Positions 1 to 9,400 of a stretch of 64,000 bases of DNA are shown here, in pieces (positions within the stretch are counted from its first letter, which is position 1; each line of letters opens with the position of its first letter). The DNA comes from Superficieibacter sp. 1612_C1 (GTDB lineage: Bacteria > Pseudomonadota > Gammaproteobacteria > Enterobacterales > Enterobacteriaceae), in contig NZ_JADGMI010000002.1 in the NCBI RefSeq assembly GCF_015234305.1, positions 62,001-126,000 on the forward strand, given 5' to 3'. The notes under the pieces were generated by a model. It had not been told where the DNA came from, ran no database searches, and was given only the letters and a program-made list of their open reading frames with translations. A program made the position numbers and the translations under genes.

Positions 1-1
1 C

Positions 2-478
2 GTTGAAGTGATGAATACCGACGCCGAAGGCCGCCTGGTGCTGGCGGACGGCCTTATTGATGCCTCGGCGCAGAAGCCGGAGCTGTTGATTGATGCTGCA
101 ACCCTGACCGGGGCGGCGAAAACCGCGCTGGGTAACGACTATCACGCGCTGTTCAGCTTCGACGACGCGCTGGCAAACCGTCTGCTGACGAGCGCGCAGG
201 CAGAGAATGAACCGTTCTGGCGTCTGCCGCTGGCCGAGTTCCACCGTAGCCAGCTGCCGTCTAACTTTGCCGAGCTGAACAATACCGGCAGCGCCACCTA
301 TCCGGCAGGCGCAAGTACCGCCGCCGGGTTCCTGTCGCACTTTGTGGAAAACTACCAGCAGGGCTGGCTGCATATCGACTGCTCTGCGACCTACCGTAAA
401 GGCGCAGTGGAACAGTGGGCCGCAGGTGCGACCGGCCTTGGCGTGCGCACCCTTGCGAATTTGCTGATCGCAGAGTAA
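2..478 (+). CDS. pepB: Peptidase B (M17 leucyl aminopeptidase family), 3' part only
   Basis: C-terminal 158 residues of a cytosolic metal-dependent aminopeptidase; the 5' part lies outside the window and the reading frame is open from base 2. The family signature NTDAEGR is at the very start of the fragment and supplies metal-binding Asp and Glu and the catalytic Arg in M17 enzymes. The rest matches the C-terminal catalytic domain ([15 protein letters not shown], then the [11 protein letters not shown] segment). PepB trims N-terminal residues from peptides during peptide turnover. sseB follows on the same strand, as in E. coli and Salmonella. It is distinct from the second M17 gene at 61161-62618, which has a different sequence and neighbours. 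Confidence 0.95.
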   Translation, partial: VEVMNTDAEGRLVLADGLIDASAQKPELLIDAATLTGAAKTALGNDYHALFSFDDALANRLLTSAQAENEPFWRLPLAEFHRSQLPSNFAELNNTGSATYPAGASTAAGFLSHFVENYQQGWLHIDCSATYRKGAVEQWAAGATGLGVRTLANLLIAE

Positions 479-549
479 ATCGTGTGGCGGGGGCGTGTCG
501 CTTACCCGCCTTACCCACTGTTGCGCTTCACTTAATTCCCCAGCGAACC

Positions 550-580
550 GTAGGCCGGGTAAGCGGAGCGCCACCCGGCA
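550..580. repeat. REP (palindromic extragenic) element
   Basis: The sequence GTAGGCCGGGTAAG followed by GGAGCGCCACCCGGC folds into the imperfect hairpin typical of enterobacterial REP/PU elements. It lies between pepB and sseB. Similar elements recur at 13808-13905, 26357-26436 and 53691-53722. Confidence 0.8.
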
Positions 581-599
581 TTTTTGAAGTAGCGAGCTT

Positions 600-1376
600 A
601 TGTCCGACACAAAAAACGAATTAGAATCCCTGCTGGAGCAGGCGGCGACCGAACCGGCACACCGTCCGGCATTTTTCCGCACCCTGCTGGAATCGACCGT
701 CTGGGTGCCGGGAACGGCTGCCGAAGGTGAAGCCGTAGTCGCGGATAGCGCGCTGGATCTTCAGCACTGGGAAAAAGACGATGGAACCTCCGTGGTGCCC
801 TTCTTTTCCTCATTGCAGGCGCTACAGCAGGCGGTCACCGCAGAACAGGCATTTGTTGTGATGCCAGTGCGCACATTGTTTGAGATGACGCTCGGCGAAA
901 CGCTGTTCCTCAATGCCAAACTGCCCACCGGAAAGGAATTTACCCCGCGTGAAATCAGTCATCTGATTGCGGACGAAGGCAACCCGCTCAGCACGCAGCA
1001 GGTGCTGGAAGGGGGAACGTCGCTTCTGTTATCCGAAGTCGCGGAACCACCCGCCCAGATGATCGACTCGCTGATTACCCTGTTTAAAACCCTGAAAACG
1101 GTGAAGCGTGCCTTTATTTGCTCGATCAAAGAAAGCGCGGATCAGCAGCCAAACCTGCTGATTGGTATTGAAGCAGAAGGGGATATCGAAGAGATTATCC
1201 ACGCTGCCGGTAGCGTGGCGAGCGATACGCTGCCCGGTGACGAGCCTGTCGATCTTTGTCAGGTCACGGAAGGTGAAAAGGGCATCAGCCACTTTATGCT
1301 GGCGCATATCACGCCGTTCTACGAAAAGCGCTGGGGCAGCTTCCTGCGTGATTTTAAACAGAACCGGATTATTTGA
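600..1376 (+). CDS. sseB: SseB, enhanced serine sensitivity protein
   Basis: A 258-residue protein, the same length as E. coli SseB and nearly identical to it as I recall it, from the N-terminal MSDTKNELE to the C-terminal FLRDFKQNRII. The family has an N-terminal SseB domain and a C-terminal SseB_C domain and is cytosolic. It was named because extra copies make E. coli sensitive to serine; the biochemical role is not settled. It is unrelated to the SPI-2 translocon protein that carries the same name in Salmonella. A GC-rich hairpin (1384-1401) follows the stop codon, without a clear T-run. Confidence 0.95.
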   Translation: MSDTKNELESLLEQAATEPAHRPAFFRTLLESTVWVPGTAAEGEAVVADSALDLQHWEKDDGTSVVPFFSSLQALQQAVTAEQAFVVMPVRTLFEMTLGETLFLNAKLPTGKEFTPREISHLIADEGNPLSTQQVLEGGTSLLLSEVAEPPAQMIDSLITLFKTLKTVKRAFICSIKESADQQPNLLIGIEAEGDIEEIIHAAGSVASDTLPGDEPVDLCQVTEGEKGISHFMLAHITPFYEKRWGSFLRDFKQNRII

Positions 1377-1436
1377 ATGGAAAGCCGCCCCGAAGGGCGG
1401 TATGCATGATTTTAGTGTGGTTATTCCATAGGGATG

Positions 1437-1569
1437 CTTGACTTAAGTGTTTTGAAAAAGCACTATTCCTGTACTGGGGAGTACCTGCGTTGCTTTAGCA
1501 ACACAGCCCGCTGGAAAGGCCGCGAACCGGACCAGCATTAAAAAAACCGCCTGCACAGGCGGTTTTTTT
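1437..1569 (+). ncRNA. ryfA: Structured small-RNA candidate at the ryfA position
   Basis: The gap between sseB and the regulator gene holds a run of hairpins: GTACT-GGGG-AGTAC (1471-1484), then GTTGC-TTTA-GCAAC (1489-1502), ending in a strong intrinsic terminator (1541-1569). There is no ORF or RBS. In E. coli the sRNA RyfA (PAIR family) is encoded between sseB and sseA, and this is the equivalent place, so a ryfA homologue is the best call. The gap is only about 210 bp, shorter than the roughly 300-nt E. coli RNA as I recall it, so the 5' end is a guess. A covariance search with the RyfA model would decide. Confidence 0.45.
1541..1569. terminator. Bidirectional intrinsic terminator
   Basis: CCGCCTG-CA-CAGGCGG (1547-1562) is flanked by six A residues on the left and seven T residues on the right. 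It can therefore terminate the small RNA on the plus strand and the minus-strand regulator gene that ends at 1589. Confidence 0.85.
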
Positions 1570-1588
1570 ATGGGCGCGATCCCGTGCA

Positions 1589-2362
1589 TTACTCCGTTGC
1601 CTCCAGCAGCAGTAAATCAATCAGCAACACCAGATTCGATTCAAACGACGTGATCCCGGCTGCTTCAGCCGCAAAATGCACCGCTTCGTCATACAGCGCG
1701 AAATGCAGATCGGCCAGGGCAGCAAGGCTATTCGCCGATGCGCGGGTAAACGCCACCACCGTCATGCCGACATTTTTCGCGATCCTTGCTTTATCCAAAA
1801 CCTGCTCGGTTTCCCCGCTACGCGAAACGGCGATAAATACCTGATAGCGTGCGGCGTTGCTGAGAAAAATATTGCGGCTGTCGCCAGGGCCGGAAATAAA
1901 CGCCGCTTTGCCCAGCACCTGTAATTTTTTGGTCAGGTATTCCGCGAAGAGATAAGAAAACCCCGCGCCGTAAAGAAAAAAACTCTCTTTATCGCGCAAA
2001 AGGGCAGAGAACCGCTGGCGTTTCTCCATGCTGACCCAGCGAAAGGTCTGCTGATAGTTGGCGACAAAGCGCGCAAACAGCTCCGGCAGATGATCAACCG
2101 TGTCAGGGGACGGCTCACGGATATGCGGAGTGTCAGACAAGAGTTGTTTACAATGCCAGATAAACTCGCTATAGCCGCTAAAGCCCAGCTTCTGACACAA
2201 TCGTACAATCGTCGCGGTGGAGACATAGGTTCTTTTCGCCAGCTCCCGCACCGTGATATGGCCGACCAACAAAGGGTGCTCCGTCAGGTGCGCCAGAGCA
2301 CGGTATTCCGCGCGGGTAAGTAGCTCCCCGCGCGAAAGAAGAGGAGCCAGGCGGTTATCCAT
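1589..2362 (-). CDS. RpiR/MurR-family sugar-phosphate regulator
   Basis: A 257-residue transcription factor. Residues about 1-77 form the RpiR-type helix-turn-helix domain (recognition region around 37-58, TYVSTATIVRLCQKLG). Residues about 125-240 form a SIS sugar-phosphate-binding domain with the SRSGET phosphate-binding motif at 180-185. The start codon overlaps the stop of sseA (TAATG), so translation is probably coupled. The GH4 glucosidase and PTS permease upstream on the same strand suggest it senses a phosphorylated alpha-glucoside or its product and controls that cluster. A candidate operator lies upstream of the PTS gene at 6303-6343. The gene is followed by the terminator at 1541-1569. 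The ligand is not known. Confidence 0.85.
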   Translation of the reverse strand: MDNRLAPLLSRGELLTRAEYRALAHLTEHPLLVGHITVRELAKRTYVSTATIVRLCQKLGFSGYSEFIWHCKQLLSDTPHIREPSPDTVDHLPELFARFVANYQQTFRWVSMEKRQRFSALLRDKESFFLYGAGFSYLFAEYLTKKLQVLGKAAFISGPGDSRNIFLSNAARYQVFIAVSRSGETEQVLDKARIAKNVGMTVVAFTRASANSLAALADLHFALYDEAVHFAAEAAGITSFESNLVLLIDLLLLEATE

Positions 2363-3207
2363 TATGACGCGGGTTCAACCGGCAAATCGGCGCGTGCGCC
2401 CCATTCGCTCCAGGAGCCGTCGTAGAGTTTCACATCATTGACACCAAGCGTAGTCAGGGCCAACACGACCACCGCCGCCGTAACGCCGGAGCCACAGCTG
2501 GCGATAATGGGCTTCCTCAGATCAACCCCCTGACGAGCAAATATCTCGCTCAGCTCATCGGTCGTTTTCAGTTCGCCGTTGACCACCAGATCGTTCCACG
2601 GGACGTTCAGTGCGCCGGGAATATGGCCGCGGCGCAGGCCGGGGCGGGGTTCATCCGCTTCAGCGTTAAACCGCGCGGCGGGACGCGCATCGATCAGTTG
2701 CGCCGTCCTCTCATGGCTGACCAGCATCACGTCGGTCAGCCGTTTTACCGCGTCGCTGTCATATTCCGCTTCAAACTCACCTTCGGACACGCTGGCAACC
2801 CCTGACTCCAGCGGGAGATCGTCGCGCAGCCAGCCAACCAGTCCACCGGCCAGAATCGAGACGTGCTGAGCGCCAAACGTGCGCAGCATCCACCATGCGC
2901 GCGGCGCAGAGAACAGGTTGCCATCGTCGTAAACCACCAGATGCTTATCTTTATTCACACCAAGCTCGCGCATGGCAACTGCAAACGCTTCCGGGCGCGG
3001 CATCATATGGGGCAGGGGGTTGGTATGATCGGAAAGCGCTTCAATATCAAATGAAATCGCGCCGGGGATATGCCCGGCGCGATACTCTTCGACGACGTCG
3101 CGATCGGTCACACCGGGAGGTGCCATTCGTGCGTCGATAATCTGGATTTCAGGATCCGCAGCGTGTTCAGTCAGCCAGTCGGCCGCGACAAAAAATGAAG
3201 TGGACAT
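2362..3207 (-). CDS. sseA: 3-mercaptopyruvate sulfurtransferase
   Basis: A 281-residue, two-domain rhodanese-fold enzyme that transfers sulfur from 3-mercaptopyruvate to thiophiles such as cyanide or thioredoxin. The catalytic loop CGSGVTA carries the nucleophile Cys238, as in E. coli SseA. The start at 3207 is chosen because MSTSFFVAADWL aligns with the E. coli start and GGAGG lies just upstream; an in-frame extension to 3303 runs into the neighbouring gene and is unlikely. A core gene normally next to sseB, here it sits inside a sugar-utilisation block: a GH4 gene ends 76 bp upstream on the same strand, and the RpiR gene starts on its stop codon. Confidence 0.96.
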   Translation of the reverse strand: MSTSFFVAADWLTEHAADPEIQIIDARMAPPGVTDRDVVEEYRAGHIPGAISFDIEALSDHTNPLPHMMPRPEAFAVAMRELGVNKDKHLVVYDDGNLFSAPRAWWMLRTFGAQHVSILAGGLVGWLRDDLPLESGVASVSEGEFEAEYDSDAVKRLTDVMLVSHERTAQLIDARPAARFNAEADEPRPGLRRGHIPGALNVPWNDLVVNGELKTTDELSEIFARQGVDLRKPIIASCGSGVTAAVVVLALTTLGVNDVKLYDGSWSEWGARADLPVEPAS

Positions 3208-3283
3208 GCTTGCCTCCGTTGTATTCATCATCCCTGAATTGTCGGTGTTTTTTCTCACGCCGACAAGCAAGCCCACGGCGAAA

Positions 3284-4648
3284 TTATTTGATCGCCTCCC
3301 CATTTTGCCAGGCTTGTTGCAGTTGCGGCCAGTAATCGCGGTTGGCCTCGATCATATCGTCGAGGATCGCCTTCGCATGCTGCATGGTCGGAACGGTACG
3401 GTTCAGCGTAAAAGCCTGAAGCGCTTTCTCATAGCTTCCCTCAATCGTCGCCTCCACCAGCAGCTGCTCTGAAGCAAGTTGCTGCATCAGCAGCGTCTGA
3501 TGGAACAGCGGCACCGCGCCCATTCTGACCGGCTCCGGCCCTTCGCTGGTAATATAGGCAGGCACTTCGACCATTGCATCATAAGGCAGATTGGCAATCG
3601 CGCCTTTATTCTCGACGATAACCAAATGGCGCTGGCGCAGATCGAAGGCCAGCGAACAGGCGACATCAACGATAAACGCCCCGTGCACGCCGACGTGAAA
3701 CGCATCCGGCAGGATCCCGCTGCGCTTGTACTCTTCGGCGGCGGCGAACAGCTTTTTCTCGCGCCCGTTCATCACTTCATTCGCGCGGGTGTAATTCGGA
3801 TCCTGATGCTCCACGATGTCATTGGGCATCAAATAATATTGCAGATACGGATTCGGCAGATACTCGGGGAAATGATCCATAATCGGCTTAATGTTGCGCC
3901 AGGTTTTCACCCATGACGGATCGGCATGCTGGGGATCGGTTTGCGCCGCATCCTCGGTCAGCAGACCGAAACGGGCAATATGACGACGTAGTTCCGGCAG
4001 GCGATCTTCGCCATCCACCAGCACGCGCGTAAACCAGCCGAAGTGGTTGAGACCAAAATAATCCACCTGCAATTTATGCCTGTCCACGCCGAGGATCGCG
4101 CCCATATTGCGCATTGCCGCCACCGGCATATCACAAATGTTCAGCACCCGGGCATTGGGCCGCAGGCGGCGCACGCCTTCGGCCACAATCGCCGCCGGGT
4201 TTGAGTAATTCACGATCCACGCTTTTTTATCGGCATAGCGTTCCGCCATATCGATCAGTTCGACCATCGGCAGGATCGTGCGCAGCCCGTAGGCCAGCCC
4301 ACCTGGTCCACAGGTTTCCTGACCCACCACACCGTGTTTCAGCGGAATTTTTTCATCCTTTTCGCGCATCTTGTACTGGCCGACGCGCATCTGGGCAAAG
4401 ACAAAATGTGTGCCGCTGAAGGCGGTTTCTGGATCGCCGGTGACGGTAAATTTAATCGACTGACTGTGATCGCGGATGACTTTTTCTACTACCGGCGCAA
4501 TGGTATTCTGCCGGGCTTCATCAATGTCGTAGAGGCGAATTTCAGCCAGCGGGAAATCCTCCAGCCGCATCATCAGACTTTTGACGATGCCAGGGGTGTA
4601 GGTACTACCGCCGCCCGCGATGGATAAAATAAATGGGGGTTTCAACAT
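3284..4648 (-). CDS. GH4 6-phospho-alpha-glucosidase (AglB/GlvA type)
   Basis: A 454-residue NAD+- and divalent-metal-dependent family GH4 hydrolase. The dinucleotide-binding loop AGGGSTYTPG is at 11-20. The metal-site Cys172 lies in CDMP (172-175), the variant typical of alpha-specific phosphoglucosidases (beta-specific GH4 enzymes have Asn after the Cys). His202 lies in FGLNHFGW. The sequence closely follows Klebsiella AglB, which splits 6-phosphorylated maltose, sucrose isomers and similar alpha-glucosides to glucose 6-phosphate. The RBS AAGGAGG precedes the ATG, and the PTS permease gene ends 11 bp upstream, so the two are co-transcribed. Confidence 0.9.
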   Translation of the reverse strand: MLKPPFILSIAGGGSTYTPGIVKSLMMRLEDFPLAEIRLYDIDEARQNTIAPVVEKVIRDHSQSIKFTVTGDPETAFSGTHFVFAQMRVGQYKMREKDEKIPLKHGVVGQETCGPGGLAYGLRTILPMVELIDMAERYADKKAWIVNYSNPAAIVAEGVRRLRPNARVLNICDMPVAAMRNMGAILGVDRHKLQVDYFGLNHFGWFTRVLVDGEDRLPELRRHIARFGLLTEDAAQTDPQHADPSWVKTWRNIKPIMDHFPEYLPNPYLQYYLMPNDIVEHQDPNYTRANEVMNGREKKLFAAAEEYKRSGILPDAFHVGVHGAFIVDVACSLAFDLRQRHLVIVENKGAIANLPYDAMVEVPAYITSEGPEPVRMGAVPLFHQTLLMQQLASEQLLVEATIEGSYEKALQAFTLNRTVPTMQHAKAILDDMIEANRDYWPQLQQAWQNGEAIK

Positions 4649-4659
4649 TTTTGCCTCCT

Positions 4660-6204
4660 TCAGAGTACCGACTCAACGGCCTCGCGCATTTTTTTCACAT
4701 GCAGCCCGTAGACTACCTGAACGTTATTGCCTTGTTTGATGACGCCTTTCGCACCGGTGGCCTTCAGACGCGGCTCGTCGATGGTGGCGACGTCTTTGAC
4801 CGTGACGCGCAGGCGGGTGTAGCAGTTATCGACGACGTCGATATTCTCGCGTCCGCCCAGCCCGGCGATAATCGCTTCGCCAAGTCCGTCATTCTGGCCT
4901 TTTGCCTGGTAATCCTGCTTGCTGTACAGGCGCGTCCCCTGCTCCTCTTCCTCACGCCCCGGCGTTTTCATATCGAAATGACGGATCAGGAAGCGGAAGA
5001 CCACGAAATAGAGCACCGACATAATCAGCCCCACCACGATGTACATCGGCCAGTTGGATTTCTCCGTGCCGAGCGGCAGGTTGTAAAGCACGAAATCGAT
5101 AATGCCGTTTGCGCCGATGGCATGAACGCCCAGCAGATAAAACAGCATCATGCCGATGCCGGTCAGCACGGCGTGGACCACAAACAGCATTGGCGCGACA
5201 AACAGGAAGGAAAACTCGATAGGTTCGGTGACGCCCACCAGCATTGAGGTCAGCGCGGCGGGGATCAGAATCGCTTTTGCCGCCGCTTTACGCTCCGGTC
5301 TGGCGGTGACGTACATCGCCAGTGCGGCGGCGGGCAGGCCGAACATCTTACTGATGCCGCGCGCGTCCCAGACCACGGTGCTGCTTAATTGCTTAACGTC
5401 AGGACAGGCCATTTCAGCGAAGTAAATATTACGCGCACCCTGATACATCGCCCCGCAGACATCCGAGGTGCCGCCCAGTTCGGTATACAGAAAAGGGGTA
5501 TAGACCAGATGATGCAGGCCGGTAGGCACCAGAATGCGTTCAAGAAAACCGTAAATGGCGACGCCAAAGGCACCCGAGCTTTTAATCAACAGCGCCAGCG
5601 TGCTGATACCCTGCTGGGCGAACGGCCAAAGTTCGCTCATCACCACGCCGAGAACAATCGACACCGGCAGCATGATAATGGCGACAAAACAGTGGCCGGA
5701 GTAAATCGCCATCGCCCCGGAAAATTGCACCCCGGAATAGCGGTTATAAAGATAGCCGGAAAGCGCGCCGGTCAGGATCCCGGCAAACACGCCCATCTCC
5801 AGCACCTGCACGCCCAGCACCATACTTTGCCCGGCGGCGCGCATCTGCCCGGCGGGAGCCAGCGCGCCCTGAAGCTGTAACGTCACGTTCATGGCGTTGA
5901 TAAACACCACGAACGTCACCAGGCCGATCAGTGCCGCATAGCCCTTATCCCGCGCGGCGAGGCCGATGGGAATGCCCACCGCAAACACCAGCGCCAGATT
6001 GACCAGCACCGACACGGCGGATTTGGCAATAAGTTGCCCGATACTTTGCACCAGTGGATAGCCGAGAAAAGGCAGGTATTCAGCCAGATTACCGTTACCC
6101 AGGATGTTACCAAAGGCGATAAATAACCCAACGATAGGTAAGATGAGTACCGGACCGTAAAGTGACTTGCCAAAGTTTTGTAGGGCGTTAACGGCTCGTT
6201 TCAT
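4660..6204 (-). CDS. PTS alpha-glucoside permease EIICB
   Basis: A 514-residue membrane permease of the glucose/maltose PTS family (AglA/GlvC-like). The N-terminal EIIC domain (about residues 1-420) is strongly hydrophobic with the VTEPIEFSFLFVAP signature. The C-terminal EIIB domain carries the phosphorylation site Cys461 in VVDNCYTRLRV. There is no EIIA domain or gene nearby, so phosphate probably comes from the general EIIA-Glc, as for GlvC and AglA. The start at 6204 fits MKRAVNALQNFGKSLYGPV and AGAGGG upstream; a longer frame to 6351 covers the promoter region. First gene of the minus-strand cluster PTS-GH4-sseA-rpiR. Confidence 0.9.
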   Translation of the reverse strand: MKRAVNALQNFGKSLYGPVLILPIVGLFIAFGNILGNGNLAEYLPFLGYPLVQSIGQLIAKSAVSVLVNLALVFAVGIPIGLAARDKGYAALIGLVTFVVFINAMNVTLQLQGALAPAGQMRAAGQSMVLGVQVLEMGVFAGILTGALSGYLYNRYSGVQFSGAMAIYSGHCFVAIIMLPVSIVLGVVMSELWPFAQQGISTLALLIKSSGAFGVAIYGFLERILVPTGLHHLVYTPFLYTELGGTSDVCGAMYQGARNIYFAEMACPDVKQLSSTVVWDARGISKMFGLPAAALAMYVTARPERKAAAKAILIPAALTSMLVGVTEPIEFSFLFVAPMLFVVHAVLTGIGMMLFYLLGVHAIGANGIIDFVLYNLPLGTEKSNWPMYIVVGLIMSVLYFVVFRFLIRHFDMKTPGREEEEQGTRLYSKQDYQAKGQNDGLGEAIIAGLGGRENIDVVDNCYTRLRVTVKDVATIDEPRLKATGAKGVIKQGNNVQVVYGLHVKKMREAVESVL

Positions 6205-6302
6205 ACGCTTCCCTCTGTTATAGAACCGTGCAATAGCATTACCGTAGCAGTCAGTCAGGCTGTTAATCCATCTATCTGATTGTTTTAAAAACAAATGACG
6301 TC

Positions 6303-6343
6303 TGATGTAACATGTTACTTTCCAGAGTGTGAGTGATGTAACA
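6303..6343. promoter_or_regulatory. Candidate operator of the alpha-glucoside cluster
   Basis: TGATGTAACA occurs twice in direct orientation, at 6303-6312 and 6334-6343, 31 bp apart (about three helical turns). The first copy is part of a perfect 12-bp palindrome, GTAACATGTTAC (6307-6318). This lies about 100-140 bp upstream of the PTS start, in the divergent gap to yfhM, where an RpiR-type dimer could act. The promoter elements themselves were not clear. Confidence 0.4.
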
Positions 6344-6469
6344 ACCTGCAATAACGAAAAATATCTTGCGATAAAGATTCAACAACCATTATTCGGACTT
6401 TTGTATTCCTGAAAGTTGCGCATAATATTGTCAACCGTGATTGACGGCATTTCGGCCAGGGATTAATAA

Positions 6470-9400
6470 ATGAAACAGTTCCGCCTGACGGCACTAACGC
6501 TTACGCTGGTGGCCGCCTTCAGCCTTGCTGGATGCGATGACAATAATAAAACTCAGGCGGCGGCTCCGGCAGCCGCGTCGGCCTCAACGGCAGAGCAGGC
6601 GAAAACGCCACCGGCAAAACCGGATGCTGAACAGCTTAAAAAACTGGCGGCGCAAAGTCAGGGCAAGGCGCTGAATTTGCTGGATGCTTCTGAAGTCCAG
6701 CTTGAAGGTGCCGCGACGCTGGTGCTGACATTCTCTATTCCCCTCGATCCCGAGCAGGATTTTTCCCGCACCGTTCATCTGGTCGATAAAAAAGAGGGCA
6801 AAGTTGACGGCGCGTGGGAGCTGGCTCCTAATCTGAAAGAACTGCGTTTGCGCCATCTGGAGCCAAACCGCAACCTGGTACTGACGGTTGATAGCGGCGT
6901 TATCGCCCTTAACAAAGCGACCTTCGGCAAATCTTTTGAGAAAGCCATCACCACACGTAATATTCAGCCGTCTGTCGGATTTGCCAGCCGTGGTTCGCTG
7001 CTGCCGGGCAAAGTGGTTGAAGGTCTGCCGGTCATGGCGCTGAACGTTGATAACATCGACGTTAATTTTTTCCGTGTGAAACCTGAATCGCTGGCCGCTT
7101 TCGTTAGCCAGTGGGAATATCGCAGCTCGCTGTCAAACTGGGAATCGGATGAACTGCTGAAGATGGCCGACCTGGTCTATACCGGGCGTTTCGACCTCAA
7201 TCCGGCCAAAAATACCCAGGAAAAATTGATGCTGCCACTTGGCGACATCAAACCGTTGCAGCAGGCGGGCGTTTATATTGCGGTCATGAATCAGGCCGGG
7301 CATTACAGTTACAGCAATGCCGCCACGTTGTTTACGCTGAGCGATATCGGCCTTTCGACCCACCGCTATCATAACCGGCTGGAAGTCTTTACCCAGAGCC
7401 TGGAAAACGGCGCATTGCAGTCTGGTGTAGATGTCATGCTGCTGAATGAAAAAGGGCAAACCCTGGCGCAGGCCACCAGTGACAGTCACGGTCGCACCAC
7501 GCTGCAAAGTGAAAAAGCCGGGGCGCTGCTGCTGGCGCGTAAAGACGGGCAGACCACCTTGCTGGATCTTAATCTCCCGGCGCTGGATCTGGCCGAGTTT
7601 AAAATCGCCGGCGACCCGGGTTTTAGTAAACAATTTTTCATGTTTGGCCCGCGCGATCTCTATCGCCCGGGCGAAACGGTGATCCTCAACGGCTTACTGC
7701 GTGACAGCGATGGTAAAGCGCTGGCCGATCAGCCGGTTAAGCTGGAAGTCATCAAGCCTGACGGACAGGTGATCCGCACGGTAGTGAGCAAGGCGGAAAA
7801 CGGGCTGTATCGCTTTAACTACCCGCTGGAAAGCAGCGCCGCCACCGGGATGTGGCACATTCGCGCCAATACCGGCGACAACCAGCCGCGCCTGTGGGAT
7901 TTCAACGTTGAAGATTTTATGCCGGAGCGGATGGCGCTGAATCTGACCGCGCAAAAAACGCCGCTGGCCCCGGCCGATAGCGTTAATTTTGACGTGGTTG
8001 GCTATTATCTGTACGGCGCGCCGGCGGCGAGCAACACCCTACAGGGCAAACTGTTCCTGCGCCCGCTGCGTGAAGCGGTTGAAGCACTGCCCGGCTTCCA
8101 GTTCGGCGACGTCAGCGAAGATAACCTCTCTCGCACTCTGGATGAGGTCAACCTGAAGCTGGATGCGAAAGGCCACGGTCAGGTCTCTACCGACAGCCAG
8201 TGGCAGGAAGCGCATTCACCGTTGCAGGTACTGTTACAGGCCAGCCTGCTGGAATCCGGCGGTCGTCCGGTGACCCGTCGTGCCGAACAGGCAATCTGGC
8301 CGGCGGATACCCTGCCGGGCATTCGCCCTCAGTTTGCCAGCAAAGCGGTGTATGACTATCGCACCGATTCTACCGTCAATCAGCCAGTGGTCGAAGAGAA
8401 CAGCAACGCGGCGTTTGATATTGTCTACGCCAACGCGCAGGGGCAGAAAAAAGCGGTTTCAGGGTTGCAGGTTCGCCTGATCCGCGAGCGTCGCGACTAT
8501 TTCTGGAACTGGTCAGAAAGCGAAGGCTGGGAGTCGCAGTTCGATCAGAAAGACCTGGTGGAAGGCGAACAGTCGCTGGATCTGGCGGCGGATGCCACTG
8601 GCAAAGTCAGCTTCCCGGTCGAGTGGGGCTCTTATCGTCTGGAAGTGAAAGCGCCGAATGACACGGTCAGCAGCGTGCGCTTCTGGGCTGGCTACAGCTG
8701 GCAGGACAATAGCGACGGTACCGGCGCAGCGCGTCCGGATCGCGTGACCATGAAGCTGGACAAAGCTTTCTACAAACCGGGCGACAGTATCAAGCTGCAT
8801 ATCGCCGCGCCTGCCGCCGGGAAAGGCTATGCGATGGTGGAGTCCAGCGAAGGGCCGCTGTGGTGGCAGGAAATTGACGTTCCCGCCGACGGTATGGATC
8901 TCACTATTCCCATCGATAAAAACTGGAACCGTCACGATCTCTATCTGAGTACGCTGGTGGTTCGTCCCGGCGATAAATCCCGCTCGGCCACGCCGAAACG
9001 CGCCGTTGGCATTCTGCATCTGCCGATGGGCGATGAAAATCGTCGTCTGAATATTGCGCTGGATAGCCCGGACAAAATGCGTCCTAACCAGCCGCTGACG
9101 GTGAAAGTGAAAGCCAGCGTGAAAGAGGGCGCGCTGCCGAAACAGGTTAACGTCCTGCTCTCGGCGGTAGATAGCGGCGTGCTGAACATTACCGACTATG
9201 TGACGCCGGATCCGTGGAAAGCCTTCTTCGGCCAAAAACGCTACGGTGCGGATATTTATGATATCTACGGTCAGGTCATTGAAGGTCAGGGACGTCTTGC
9301 CAGCCTGCGCTTTGGTGGCGACGGCGACGAACTTAACCGTGGGGGTAAACCGCCGGTTAATCACGTTAACATCATCGCTCAGCAGGCGCAGCCGGTAGTA

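Noticed and set aside
600-1376. SseB as a type III secretion translocon protein
   Set aside because: The name coincides, but the sequence is that of the serine-sensitivity protein and no secretion genes are nearby.
6205-6351. A 49-residue N-terminal extension of the PTS permease
   Set aside because: It crosses the promoter region and candidate operator and lacks homology to the family; the ATG at 6204 has a good RBS.
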